Notes under the pieces: generated by a model | Told to the model about the DNA's origin: nothing | Databases searched by the model: none | The model's input: only the letters and a program-made list of their open reading frames with translations | Part shown: in pieces, positions 23,741 to 35,021 of the stretch | Layout of the letters: every line of letters begins with the position of its first letter | Numbering within the stretch: position 1 is the first letter of the stretch | Assembly (NCBI GenBank): GCA_963920575.1 | Contig: OY986967.1 | Span: 6,839,166 to 6,903,165, forward strand | DNA: 64,000 nucleotides | Source of the DNA: Narthecium ossifragum | Taxonomy: Eukaryota > Streptophyta > Magnoliopsida > Dioscoreales > Nartheciaceae | Reading direction: 5' to 3' | Made by a program: the position numbers and the translations under genes

Positions 23741-24070
23741 TGGTGACTTACTATGATGAAACTTTTTGTAACAAGATTGTAATAAGACATAAGATATTAT
23801 ATTATTTTGACGAATATCTTTGTCACTATATATTTATATATAAGTTTCTTGTGACAATATTATTTTGACGAGATAATTTTTGTCACTATATAATTATTCA
23901 CATCTTATTGTGACAAACTATTGTGATGAAATTACATGTAGTTGCAATTACATCATTGGGCATGTATTACTGTGACGAAGCTGATATTGGTTGCAATATG
24001 TGTATTTTTTGTGACAAATTCGCATTTATTGCAGTTGATTTCGTCACTATATATCGTATTTGTTGTAGTG
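23741..24070. repeat. Right terminal and subterminal repeats of the CACTA element
   Basis: Repeated GTGACAAA, TTTGTCACTATA and ATTTTGACGA motifs mirror those of the left end, and the terminus TTGTTGTAGTG is the inverse of CACTACAACAA. Two longer direct copies of TTTTGTCACTATATA-like sequence occur near 23820 and 23880. Confidence 0.82.
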
Positions 24071-24640
24071 TCATAACATTTGTTGATGACTTTTTCGGAT
24101 TCGGCTTTGTATATCTGTTATCTCACCGCTCAGAAGCTTTGGATTGTTTCAAACGCTTTTTGGCAGAAGTTGAGAATCAAAAGGAGAGGAACTTGAAAAT
24201 TCTCCGTACAGATAGAGGCCGAGAATATTTTTTTTATCAGTTCATAGATCTATGTGAGAAGAAAGGGATAGGCAGAGAGCTGACGATTCCAGGCACTCCG
24301 CAACAAAATGGTGTTGCCGAGAGAAGAAATCGTACCCTCCGAGACATGGTTAGGTCGATGATAACGCAGGCTAATCTCCCAATTAGTTTATGGGGAGATT
24401 CTTTGTTGACTGCAGCCTACACCTTTAACCGAGTGCTTTCAAAGTCAGTCCCAGTCACTCCATATGTACGGGGATCTTGTGTCCATGGGGATCTTGTGGG
24501 TATGTTCACATTCCATCCCATAAATATGAAAAACTTGGTGCTAGAGCTAATAAATGTGTTTTTATTAGATACTCAAAGCACTCAAAAGGATACATTATGT
24601 ACGGTGAACACCTAGATAGCGGAATGACTGACATAGAATC
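24071..24640 (+). pseudogene. Outer copia integrase core, resumed after the CACTA
   Basis: Frame continuity with the part ending at 1812 is exact once one copy of the TCA duplication is counted. The core shows FVDDF, then the second catalytic Asp in ILRTDRGREY, and the Glu block TPQQNGVAERRNRTLRDMVRSM with W-G-x-x-x-x-T-A-x-Y beyond. These are the DDE integrase signatures. The frame is open to 24615 but drifts from the family pattern after KSVPVTPY, suggesting a small deletion and frameshift before the usual C-terminal domain. Confidence 0.88.
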
Positions 24641-26377
24641 GTGAGATGCAGATTTCCTAGAAGGGGATTTTCCAAGCATTGGTGAAATGAGAAAGGATCT
24701 CCAACTCTATGAGTTGGAGGAATCTCATGAAGACGCATCGACGTCCCAAAGGAATCATGAGGAAATAGAACTTCAGCATATAGATGCCAGAGATAGTGGG
24801 AGTGATTTTTTACCTAGTGGGAGTGTACCACCATGAGACTTAACCACGTAGAAGCCATCGAGGAATAGTTCCTCATCGTCGCTTCGATATTGAAAGTGAG
24901 TCTTTCATGAGCGTACATGTGGATGTTAATGAGCCAGCTTCATATAAGGAAACTTTAATTTCACCAAATGTTGGAAAATGACGTGCTGCAATGGAGGATG
25001 GAATGAGCTCAATGGCTAAAAAAGATGTCCGGGAGTTAGTTGATCTTCCGCCTAGGCGCAAGACCATTGGTAACAAATGGGTCTTAAAAATCTAGCGCAG
25101 GGTTGATGGATCGATTGACAAATATAAGGCCCGACTCGTGGCGAAAGGCTATACCCAAAAAGAGGGCGTACACTATGAAGAGACATTTTCTCTTATGGGG
25201 AGATTTGTCTCGATTCGCCTTATCCTAGCTATCGTCGCTCATCTAGATTTGGAATTGTTTCAAATGGATATAAAGACAGTATTTCTCAATGGAGAACTAG
25301 ACGAAAAGATATATATGGATCAACCATTAGGGTTTCAGTTCCAGGAAGGAGATCATAAGGTATGTCGCTTGAAACGCTCCATTTTTGGCCTGAAACAGTC
25401 GTCTAGACAATGATATCTTGTTAGCTGGGAATGACATGGGGTTGGTTCAAACCAGTCAAAAGTGGTTGCCCTCCATATTTGAGACGAAGGACATGGGTCA
25501 AGCTCATTATGTGCTTGCAGTTAAGATCTCCAGAGATCGTTCTAAAAAGTTCCTTGGTTTTTCTCCGGAAACTTATTTTAAAAGAATATTAGAATAATTT
25601 TATATGCACAATTCAAGACCTGTTGATACTGCTATAAAGAAAGGTCAAATTCTTACCATTTGGCAAGGCCTTAAAACTGAAGAAGAGATGAGGCAAATGG
25701 AAAATGTTTCGTATGCGAGTGCGGTCGGTAGTTTGATGTACGCTATGTTGTGTACTCAACCAGACATTTCTTTTGTCGTAGGCATAGTCAGCCAATACCA
25801 AAGTAGGCATGGAGCTGCGCACTGGGCTGCAGTGAAAAGAATTTTTCGATACTCGCAAGGGACTGCTGAATTCACTTTGTGTTACCAAGGTGGCAGTTTA
25901 AAGTTTATTGGATATAGTGATCTAGATGGTTCTGCTGACAGAGATGCTAGAAAATCTATCTTGGGTTATACCTTAATCTTGGGAAGAGAAGCCATTACGT
26001 GGTGCAGCAAGAAACAACAGTGTGTCTCCTTATCTACTATGGAGTCTGAGTATGTGGCTTGCACTATTGCTATCCAAGACGCCACATGGTTGAGGAGATT
26101 CTTGTAGAGCTTGCATGTGACAGGGCATCTTAATGAACGTATAGTGATTCATTCTGATAGGACTGCTGGCATAGCTCATTTGAAGGATCCGAAGTACCAT
26201 GGTAGGACTAAGCACATTGATAACCGCTATCACTTTATACGTGATAGGATTGCGCGAGGCCAGGTGATCCTAAAGTATGTTTCCACAAGCGATATGCTTG
26301 CTGATCCATTGACCAAACCCATTGGTCGAGATGCGTTTCAAAGGCATATGAGGGGTTTGGGATTGCATAGGATTTGA
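24641..26377 (+). pseudogene. Outer copia reverse transcriptase and RNase H
   Basis: RT starts in a broken segment near 24990 (ALTKK-like; WVLKI around 25078) and is open at 25138-25413, with ARLVAKGYTQKEGVHYEETF and the first catalytic Asp in LFQMDIKTVFLNG. Immediately after GLKQSSRQ the frame jumps to DILLAGND (about 25408-25433), so the YVDD catalytic loop and roughly 60 residues before it are deleted. RNase H follows in two pieces (25604-26107 and 26111-26377), with YSDLDGSAD, STMESEYVA, HSDRTAGIAHLKDP and HIDNRYHFIRD; a TAG at 26105-26107 separates them. Non-functional. Confidence 0.87.
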
Positions 26378-27455
26378 CCGACTTATGTATCTTGGACACC
26401 ATATTCAAATTTCATGAAATTAGTTTTCTTCTACGATCCAATAATGAAATGAGTTTTCTTCTTGCAAAATTTGTGAGGATGTTTGTGCACATATCATCTC
26501 ATTTTTTTAGAGTTGTCATCATGCTGATGATCGGCCCTCTCATACGGGCAATCTCCATGATGCTGAGTGTGGGCAGGATGAGACAATAACATCACCCAAA
26601 AATAAGCTTGAAGGTTATTTTTGGGTGTCGCCCTAGTAAGTCTAAGATGAGACTGATAAAGTTGACCATGGAGTATGCCCACATCTCCATGAAGCCTGTA
26701 CAAAGCCAAATGTGAGATGCTTGAGAAATTGGTTGAGTACCAATTGTCTCGAGATGCTCAAGTTAGGCGCTATGAGAAGCGACTGGACTAAGATCCGTAT
26801 GGCGTTGAGTGTGACAAATCCGTAGCGGGAGCTCTGTAATAACGTACATATCATACTGTATGTGCTAGAGATCGACTATAATTGGGAAGTGACTGAATAG
26901 ATCCCTGCTTCATCACTGTGTGAGCCCTTATTGCACTCTAAATCCAATACTTGTACCCTTTGGGACTAGGGACTATGCCAAGTAGTTGAAGTTGATGTTG
27001 CTAGTTTAGCATGTTATCTAAGGATCAGGAGAAAATGCAATTCAGCGGAGCATGTCTAGGAAAGTAATCAGGTTTAGATGAATTGACATGAGTTTCCAAG
27101 GAAAAATCATTCGATATCACGCTAATGATTTGTGGCTCATAGCCCGGGCTATCATGTTAGGAATAGTTCCCATGTATGATTTTATGTAGAAATGCATAAA
27201 GAGATCTTGCATGGCTCAGTATGAGTTACATGAGGGATCAGAGATGCAATGATCAGGTGTGCTCAAGATGATTTGGGGTATACGCGAGATTTTAGAAGTG
27301 GTGTTATGTTGGTATGATGGTAGCTTAATATGACACCCTTCATTGGAACATGTTCTCACGCGGTCGCACGCTCCATTTCCCTGTATGAAGGGCGAATGGG
27401 ATAACAGACGATTGTTGGGTGAAATATGCAATGCCCGTTGTGTATGAGTGGGAGA
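26378..27455 (+). other. Outer copia 3' untranslated region
   Basis: About 1.1 kb after RNase H with no frame of note. At 26580-26632 there is a hairpin-like pair around CACCCAAAAATAAGC / TTATTTTTGGGTG. A purine-rich tract, TGAGTGGGAGA (27445-27455), lies directly before the LTR start and is the probable polypurine tract. Confidence 0.65.
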
Positions 27456-27868
27456 TGTTGTATGGAGTCCAATCCAGTGGTGCGTCCACATTTGCATTTG
27501 GGTTCTAGTCTATCTAAGTGATTAGACTAGCTATGACTCTAACTAATTATGGTAGGATTCGTCCTACACCTCTATAAATAGATGAGTGAAACCTTAACAA
27601 CAAATGTGAGGACCCGTTCCTCCAACCCAGTCCGACCATGTTAAGTCGAGGGTATGCCTATGTTGGCCTTGTTTCGCGATCGGGTTGATTGCGAAGACTT
27701 CAAGGGCTATTTAGTAAACTACACCTTGGTGGTCGGTTTCATACCGTGTAGTGCACTCACAACCCTATAAATGATGTATATGCTTGTTAGAACCTTAGGC
27801 GAGCTTCGAATCGAAAGATCTGAGCTCGGGCAGGCCAAAGCTTGTCTTTAGAACAGCTGGAGGCCCAC

Positions 27869-27986
27869 GAGCGATCGGTCAGACCCTATATCGGCACTGC
27901 CTCTGACGTGTCCGGAAAAGGATGCTGAACCAATATAGATCGATTGGTCGCTGGCTGAACGACCGATCGGTCATGGGTCTATAAAG
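27869..27986 (+). promoter_or_regulatory. Palindromes and TATA box of the solo LTR
   Basis: GAGCGATCGGTC (27869), GATCGATTGGTC (27937) and the perfect 12-bp palindrome GACCGATCGGTC (27961-27972) precede a TATAAAG box at 27980-27986. Promoter use is inferred from this arrangement. Confidence 0.5.
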
Positions 27987-28559
27987 ACCGACACCTTCTG
28001 TTTTCTCTTTTTTTCTCTCTTCTCCTTCGTTGCTTCAATTCATGATTGAAGCTTGATCCATAGGCTTGGAGAGGTCGCCAACAAGGGGAGGAGCAGATCC
28101 ATACCTTCATAGCACGGATTAATCGAGGATTAATCGAGGATTAATCAAGGATTTGCGTAGTTAGGTATGATTCTTCACCTAGGGTTTGTTTTTGTGTTCT
28201 TTGTTAATTAGGTGCTTGTTTTCTTAATCAATCTATGCTATATGGTGCTCCTAGCTATGCTTAATATCTTTTTGAGGTTTAATTGGATTTTGGTTGGATT
28301 TAAACTGGATTTAAGTGGGTTTTTCCTGGATTTATTCTCGGATATTTGTTTTAATTAGAACAACTATGTTTGAGCTTGATTATAGAGCTATAAAAGCCTG
28401 ATCTTAGTTGATCTTCAACATAACTATTGTAGATCACGATGTTAGCTTTGGTTATCTTTCAATTCCAACTGGTTTCACATTTGTCGGATTGATATACGAT
28501 TTATTGTGAATTAAATGGCGGGGCTGCTGTGCAAAAAAGAGCAATTAGTTTAATTAGTG

Positions 28560-28790
28560 AGATTAAGTAGTTTTTCATTATCTGATTGATCCAATCTTTG
28601 GATATGGGATTCGGCTTATGTCATTGAGTAGGTATATCAAGTTTTACGTCAATCGGACCATTAGATTGAACGTTATAATTATCCGATTGATCCGATCTTT
28701 GCATATATGATTCGGGGTATGTCATTGAGTCGGTATATCAAGTTTTATGTCAATTAGACGGTTAGATTGAAATTTATAATTTTTCGAAGT
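28560..28790 (+). repeat. Two tandem copies of a roughly 112-bp unit inside the solo LTR
   Basis: Unit 1 starts near 28577 and unit 2 near 28682. Each has CTGATTGATCC or CCGATTGATCCGATCTTTG, then ATTCGG, GTCATTGAGT and GTATATCAAGTTTTA, then a segment around TTAGATTGAA. They lie about 0.97-1.19 kb into the LTR. Confidence 0.85.
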
Positions 28791-30036
28791 TAGTAGTTGG
28801 TTTCCTTTAATTCAATTAATCGAGCTTTCCAATATTGTATTATTTATATGTTATTATATATGCGTAGGACCTGTGTCTGGCTTGTGTTTGAACCAGGGGG
28901 TCACATACCTTGGGATGTGTAGAATAGATTATTCGCTTTATTAAACAATTGCTATGTTCACCCCTCTAGGTGGGCTTTATGCTGCGTCTAGCCTTGTATA
29001 TTATTTTAACATATTATTGCATGTTTGGAATCTTATCTTTGTGCATGTGAGCATTGCATGCATTTGCTTGCAATAGAGACATAAAGGTTAGGAAGTGGAC
29101 GATGGGTTAATCGCCGATCTGACGTCTCGGACAACTCGGATATAGCCGTAGGACCAAGGCTGAGTATAAAGGTCTAAGACATGAAGTGTTTTGTTAATCA
29201 TATGTTATCAAGGTTATTGTCTAGTTGGCTGAAATTACTCTGATTGAGATGTAGAGGCCATCCTAGGTTTCAATCTCAGTCTCATTTCAGAAGGGGAAGT
29301 TATGTATCTCCCTGTGTCCTACCCCAGTTTTTTAGCGCTGGAGCGCTTGGTTTGAGAGGGACGACTGTTGACGGCGAAGGTCATCAGAGTGCGGGCCCTG
29401 GGGTAGACGGAGTTTGTAACGTGTGTTTGTCTCCTAGAGATGAGGTGGAACCTGTGACTTTACTGTTCCCTTCCTTTTTCAGCGTCGTAGAATAGAATCC
29501 TGCAGAGCTTATCGCTCACTCCTACCTAGGCTGCGTTTTGCAGGTGCAGGCGTCAGCTCTTCTTTTGTAGCATCCACTGGACAGGCTTTTGGTGGCGCGT
29601 CGATCTCTAGAGGTGTTTGAGGACTTGGGGTTCAATTATCTTGTTCGATTTTTTAAATGTATAATCTCCTTACATAAAAAATTTTAGATAGTTTTATAAA
29701 TGTCTTGAGGATCAATTTTGTATCAGAATCTTGAATTATATTAATGATTATAATATTAATCCCAAATCAAATGTTTAAATTAGTTGTGTTATTTTATTAT
29801 AAACGTGCCAGTGATAGATTGAATAGATTAGGAACCCTCATGCCCCGGACCGAATGGGCTTTTTAAGTCGGGGTGTGACAACAAAACTCACTGAATAATA
29901 GCCATATCTATTATTCTCTCCTAGGGATACCATCTAGAGCCCTAGGGTTTGGGGTGTGTGTGAGAGAAGTAGACTCTAGTAGTCTTCTTCCAACGCCGCG
30001 ACGTTCGAGATCGAGACACGAGGACGAGGAGCAACA

Positions 30037-30310
30037 AGTCTAAATCGAAGTTTGTAAGGAAAATGAGATCCGCAACGCTTCCGCACGAGGTACGTCGTAT
30101 ACCTCATAATATGCTAGATTCTCTGACATATAAGATCCAGTGTATCAAATCATACAGGTAGGAATGCCCGATCCAAGTTAAGTCCAGATATATCAAACGA
30201 TCAAGATCAAAACCACGTGGAAGGTGGTAATTACTAGATGGTTATAAGAGAGGTGATGATCAGTTGCGCGTGGTGTTTACCCGTGACAGGTGACACGGGG
30301 AGCCCACTAG
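30037..30310 (+). mobile_element. Helitron 3' end, family 1 (start not resolved)
   Basis: A hairpin CCCGTG...CACGGG (30280-30285 and 30294-30299) stands 7 bases before CTAG at 30307-30310, followed by T. Helitrons end in CTRR with a short GC-rich hairpin just before, and insert between A and T. The end at 44340 on the other strand is closely similar. I cannot place the 5' TC end, so the left boundary given is only the end of the copia LTR. Confidence 0.6.
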
Positions 30311-30389
30311 TATTGATATACGTCCCAATGGATGGGTGCGGATTCTCCACACCCCCGGTTGGAACGTACTCACCATCCCCTCTCTTTTA

Positions 30390-30426
<37 letters not shown>

Positions 30427-30516
30427 ACATAACATATATACTTCCTATATATATTTTAGTTGAATATATGATATATATATATAGGTGTGTTACATATATA
30501 TTACATATTTATTTAT
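30311..30516. repeat. CT microsatellite and AT-rich low-complexity DNA
   Basis: A (CT)n run lies at 30380-30427. TATATA-rich sequence follows to about 30500. No gene. Confidence 0.85.
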
Positions 30517-30881
30517 TTATCCCTAAAACCCAATTTCCAAAAACCAAGTCCCTGGACTCCATCCCATCTCTAGGGGAAACACATGTTACGTCAACCACCT
30601 GCCTCAGGGCACACGTTTTGTGACCTCCACTGTCAACAGTCGTCCCTCTCTCTACAACCAAGCACTCCAGGGCTGAAACAACAGGGCGTAGGACACAGGG
30701 TGGCACATAACTTCGCCTAACACAGATACTGAGACTGGAATACTTGGCGACCTCTACACGTCAATCAAACTAATCATAGCCAGCTAGACACCATCCTCAA
30801 GAATACAAGATTTCAACTTAATAAAATCACACCCTAGACCTTACTTCCCATCCTCGATCCTAGAGCTCGATCCAAGCTACC

Positions 30882-32313
30882 TGATGAGTCACTAAATATT
30901 CATAATTAAACCCCTTAATTTACCTTTATTAGGCTTAGAGTGTTTGTATTTGATAGTTTGTTAGTTGATTTCAGGTTTAATGAAGATTCAAGTTAGAAAG
31001 TACAAAAAAGGCTTAATATGCTGAAATACACTACTCTGTCGAATGTTAGCATAATATTCACAAGAAATTATTCCTAGGTCTAAATATTCTGAAATTTGTG
31101 TGCCAGCTAGAAGACATCAAGATTTACAACTTCCATGTTGGACACTTTCAGAGATTCTTGATGGATTGATAGCAGTTTTGAAGAAGATGAAGATATTTAG
31201 CTGCTAGAAGACTGGTCCGTCGACGCCCCGAAGAATATTCGCCAAATATTCTAGATAAGTCCAAATATTATACAATCTTCGGGATCTGAGAGAAGACTTC
31301 CAAATATACATCTTTCGTGTTGGAATCATTCTCAAATTCTGGACGGGTTGAACCCAGTCGCTATCGGAAGAAGCTATCTGGATCGAACCAGGAAATCCGA
31401 GTTGCACTTGAGGTCTAATTCAACCCTAAAACCCTAATCCGGGAATTAAGATATAAAAAGGGTTTTGTGGCTGGAAAACGGGAGGCCTCCATAGAGAGAA
31501 AAAGAGGGACTCAGATTGGAGAAGAAGACGGAGATGCGGTGTGGATCCCTAACCTTCTTCATCGAATACATGGATCTCATCCAAAAGATGAGTGGCTAAA
31601 CTCAATACTTAGGGATCTCATGAAGCTTTAGTGTAGCTTTTTTGTATTTTCTAGTTTGATTCTTGTTATCTTTTCAAAGACATGATCCTATGAATATGGT
31701 TTTATTTTATAAAGAGTTGAGGGAACATAGTTCCTCGACGTATATTCAGACCTACTTGATTGCTGTGCTTGATGGTAGAGGTTCGTAGGATGATTTTTAT
31801 GTTGCTTTTGTGGATGCCTTTGAGATAATCTATGCTAGATGAAGATAGGTTATACTCAGATTAAGTTCAAAGACAATCTATGCTAAGTTTGGATAGGTTA
31901 TGCCTTGGGAAAACAATCGCATTATTTTAGGGATTCATGTAAGCTTAAGAAGCTGTGGATCTATAATGTCGAGATAAGAAACAAGAGGATAACTAGAGAA
32001 TACATGAAGTGAAACTAAAGTGTATTAAGTAATCCCTAGGTTTTCTCTCATTGATCTACTTCAACTTCGTTAATCACTTTCTTAATTAGTTTTAATTAAT
32101 CAGTTCCTAAAACCCCAAATCAATCCTTCATCGCTTTAGGATTAGAGTATTAAGAGTTAATTCTGGTGTTCATTGTTAGTCAAAGTTTTCCCTGAGGACC
32201 GACCCCGTATTTCACCATTATTCTATATTATTAATTTAGTGTTGAAAGAAAGGTTTATAAATTTCTAAATTGTGTTTTGCATACGTTTTAACGATGACGT
32301 TTGTGAGCGATCA
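30882..32313 (+). mobile_element. Athila-type solo LTR
   Basis: 1432 bp from TGATGAGTCAC to GAGCGATCA, flanked by CTACC on both sides (30877-30881 and 32314-32318). It is a diverged relative of the 1439-bp LTRs at 12892 and 20576, in the opposite orientation. It interrupts the minus-strand Tekay-group LTR. No internal region is left. Confidence 0.92.
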
Positions 32314-32937
32314 CTACCTGAGAGCCTCGGATCGGCGATCAACCCATCGCCTCGCCTAACCTGAAATGCCTCGAATGCATACAGTGCATAAACCTATACA
32401 AACATCTAACCTAGATGTCACTATATGATCTAACTTAGATGTCACTATATGTCACATCAACATAATGAGGTTCAACATAATGAGTCGTCGCAAAATTAGA
32501 AGATGAAAATCATTAAAATTCCAATTTAAATATCATACTAATCATTGGGAAAGACATAGGAGAAATCCGGGTTGAAAGGAAATCAAAATCGTTGAAATCG
32601 GAGTCAATTTTAGCAATCAACATATAAGAGATCGATCTTCATACCCAGGAATATCGATCGTCCTTAAAACAACACTATGCCAGGACACAAGAAATCAATC
32701 TTCTACCCAAGAAAATCGATTTTTTTTTAATTCCTGTGTTTGTCGCAGTCTCGTAGAAAATTCGTCCTAAATCATAAGAAAATCACAAAATTATTAAATC
32801 AGCGGTTATTGAAAGAAAACTCGATGAGTACAACTTTCATTTTGAAAGTTTCACGAGATCATGCCTACAGAAACCAGAAAATGAGCATGAACACAATTGT
32901 TCAGCTAAAAACAGAACACCTCCTTACCAGCAAATAA

Positions 32938-33215
32938 GAAATCGATCTTCTACCCAAGAAGTTCAATTTTTCATATGACAGTAAGGCGTATTCAAAGAGA
33001 TCGATCTTCTCTCCCAAGAAGATCGATCTTCTCTCCCAAGAAGATCGATCTTCTCTCCCAAGAAGATCGATCTTCTCTCCCAAGAAGATCGATCTTCTCT
33101 ATGCACGCTCTCTGTCAACAGAAGCAATCGATCTTCATACCCATGAAAATTGATCCTTCATAGTCGGCAGACTATGTGGCAACTAAAAGATCGATCTTCA
33201 TGTTTATGAAGATCA
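32938..33215 (-). repeat. Array of AGATCGATCT palindromes
   Basis: At 32998-33098 a 21-bp unit, AGATCGATCTTCTCTCCCAAG, is repeated about five times almost perfectly; the joined ends form the palindrome GAAGATCGATCTTC. Diverged single copies flank it (32633, 32690, 32938, 33125, 33188). The array lies about 0.95-1.23 kb into the minus-strand LTR. Confidence 0.9.
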
Positions 33216-33852
33216 ATCCTGCATATGCCGCCAACATATATGCATAGTGCTGAAAATTCAATTTCTTGAATTTGATATATCAAAACTTGTCGAATTAAAA
33301 CAAAACATGGAGGGGATATGTAATTGGAGGTGGGGAATCTATTCGTAATAAGAAATCCAACTTTTGATGATTAAATCTCCGGATCTAAAACAAATTGACT
33401 GAAAGCCGGCGAAAATGCAATTTGTTGGATTTGATCTATCAACTGGTGATAAAATCCAACCAAACTTGGAGGGAAGGTAGATTGGATGATGGGGGATTCA
33501 TTCATGCAAAGAAAACCAAATTTAAATCATGAAATACGGACTTCGTCGGATGAAATATGAAACCACTTCGACAGGAATGATCTAAGGATGCCATTATACT
33601 ACTCTATCAAGTTTCATAACATTCCAACAAACACAAATGCATCAAATCCACAATAAACAAATCCTAGGTTTACCAATTCAGTAGAATTGGGTAGAAACAC
33701 CTACATGTATAGACGTACTGGCGATCTACAATATCCTCAACTCCGATCGTCGCGGATCCACGACAAAAGCCGCAGCCGGAGCTCCACACTGGTAGCCAAT
33801 GAGAGAGACAGAGGACGAGAGAAAGAGAAAGGAAAGAGAAGAAAGAGAAAAG

Positions 33853-33960
33853 AGAGGGGTATTTATAGAAAGATGGAATCAATCATAGCCGTCCATTTCG
33901 ATCTTTCCCGATCGAGCTCCAATCTTCCGATCGAGCTCCGATCTTCCGATCGGAAGTGCC
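33853..33960 (-). promoter_or_regulatory. Palindromes and TATA box of the minus-strand LTR
   Basis: On the minus strand, GATCGG/CCGATC and CGATCGAGCTC units (33900-33957) are followed after about 30 bp by a CTATAAATA box (plus positions 33860-33868). This is the same layout as in the other Tekay-group LTRs here. Confidence 0.5.
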
Positions 33961-34712
33961 CTTAAGGTTCTAATCACTCACATACATTAATCCAAGGCAG
34001 TGTGTGCACTACGCGGGTGTGAAACCGACCGTCAAGGTGCAACTTTACCAAATTGCCCTTGGAGTCCAAAAAGAGCGATGCGATTGCATCCCAATGCCAA
34101 CCTAGCCAAACCACAAACCAGACCCTCGACCTAACGCGGTCGGACCGGGTTGGAGGTATGGGTGCTCATACACCCCATCACTCCACTCTCCTTGTGCTAC
34201 ATGGCAAGGATCCGTCCCACCAAGTAGGTGCTGCAAATCCCCACCCCTACAGGTGGGATGAAAATCATTTTCCTATATATACAGACGTTGTGCGTAATAT
34301 TCGTCCAAGGTATATTTGTCGGAGAGTAATTAGAGAGGAAATTTTGTAGTCTAATGATGAGTCATGAATTATTCATAATTAAACCTCTTAAATTACCTTT
34401 GCTAGCCTAAGAGTTGCTGTATTTGATATCTTATTGTTTGATTTCAAGTTTAAGTTGGATTTGAGAAAAATACAAGAAATTCAGTGAAAAATCATTAAAT
34501 TATGCAAAAAGACTATTTCGTCGACTATTTGAAAATAAATCACCATAATTCATAATAAAAAAAGTCTAAAAATTCGGGAAGATTTAAGAAGACTTCAAGG
34601 GATACAACTTTGATGTTGAAGACTTTATGATATTCTGTATACATTGTCTCCAATTTTGTAGTAAAGTCCGATTTATGAAAGCTGAAATTTACAAAGCTGA
34701 AAAAATAAATTA

Positions 34713-34830
34713 GGGATTTTACTTATTAATCCCCCAAAAACTTCTTAAATATCAAGCATACCCCTGAATAGTTTGATATTATACATGTAGCCCTCAAAAC
34801 TTGATAAAATGGTTAATCTGCCCCTCCGTC
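34713..34830 (+). repeat. Left terminal inverted repeat of the Pack-MULE
   Basis: Pairs with the inverse of 35988-36104: shared stretches include TTTTACTTATTAATCCC, TTCTTAAATATCAA, AATAGTTTGATATTA and TTAATCTGCCCCTC, with scattered differences. Confidence 0.88.
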
Positions 34831-35021
34831 AACCTAACTAACTTAACCATGGTTTAACCATGGTTATAAACATACCATGGCATGTAAATTTACTTAATTA
34901 CCCCTCCTCCATCCTCACGATGTCATCTGTTGAGCAACAATCATCCGGTGAGCTGGCGGCGATAGCAGGGGTGAAGTCCAGCCAACGGCGACGGCGACAG
35001 TGGTGTAGGATGACAACGGCG

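Larger units (their letters stand above)
1813..24070. mobile_element. CACTA (En/Spm-type) DNA transposon with nested retroelements
   Basis: The left end begins CACTACAACAAAA at 1813 and the right end is its inverted form, TTGTTGTAGTG, ending at 24070. The same three bases, TCA, flank both ends (1810-1812 and 24071-24073), the 3-bp duplication typical of CACTA elements. Total length is 22258 bp, of which 17193 bp are a nested Sirevirus-type element with its own insert, leaving about 5.1 kb of CACTA sequence. Both ends carry subterminal arrays of TTGTCAC-like motifs. I find no TNP2/TnpD-type transposase, so it looks non-autonomous. Orientation is not decidable without the transposase. Confidence 0.92.
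27605..29880 (+). mobile_element. Solo LTR of a Tekay/Del-group gypsy family
   Basis: 2276 bp from TGTGAGGACCCG to GGTGTGACA, flanked by ACAAA on both sides (27600-27604 and 29881-29885). There is no internal region, so this is a solo LTR left by LTR-LTR recombination. The ends match those of the LTRs at 47389-50111 and 57528-59877, which belong to an element with gypsy RT remnants and a tRNA-Met primer site. Confidence 0.92.
1..30036 (+). mobile_element. Outer Ty1/copia retrotransposon (broken, left end outside window)
   Basis: Order of remnants on the plus strand is gag, protease, GAG-pre-integrase, integrase, reverse transcriptase, RNase H, then a purine-rich tract and a 3' LTR. This PR-IN-RT-RH order defines Ty1/copia. 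The 5' LTR is not visible; the first 292 bases look like untranslated leader. A CACTA element (1813-24070) splits the integrase and a solo gypsy LTR (27605-29880) splits the 3' LTR. Without these the element would be roughly 5.5 kb inside the window. Stops, frameshifts and a deletion over the RT catalytic loop make it non-functional. The lineage within copia is not assigned. Confidence 0.88.
27456..30036 (+). repeat. 3' LTR of the outer copia element, split by a solo LTR
   Basis: It begins TGTTGTATGG at 27456 right after the polypurine tract. The probable end is GCAACA at 30031-30036, giving TGTTG...CAACA termini. Without the insert (27605-29880) and one copy of ACAAA the LTR would be about 300 bp. 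A CTATAAATAG box lies at 27571-27580. The right end is inferred from the terminal motif only, because the 5' LTR is outside the window. Confidence 0.6.
30517..34168 (-). repeat. Minus-strand gypsy LTR of the Tekay/Del group, truncated
   Basis: The right edge carries GGTCGGACCGGGTTGGAGGT and ends GGTGCTCA at 34168, i.e. TGAGCACC when read on the minus strand, close to the TGAGGACCCG start of related LTRs. The left part (30517-30800) matches the inverse of 29250-29470 in the solo LTR. The last roughly 400 bp of the LTR are missing on the left. An Athila-type solo LTR (30882-32313) lies inside, so the Tekay-group piece itself is about 2.2 kb. No internal region or primer site is seen. Confidence 0.75.

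Noticed and set aside
32998..33100. Possible CRISPR-like array (regular 21-bp repeats)
   Set aside because: Units are contiguous with no unique spacers, lie inside a plant LTR, and are palindromes; this is a tandem repeat.
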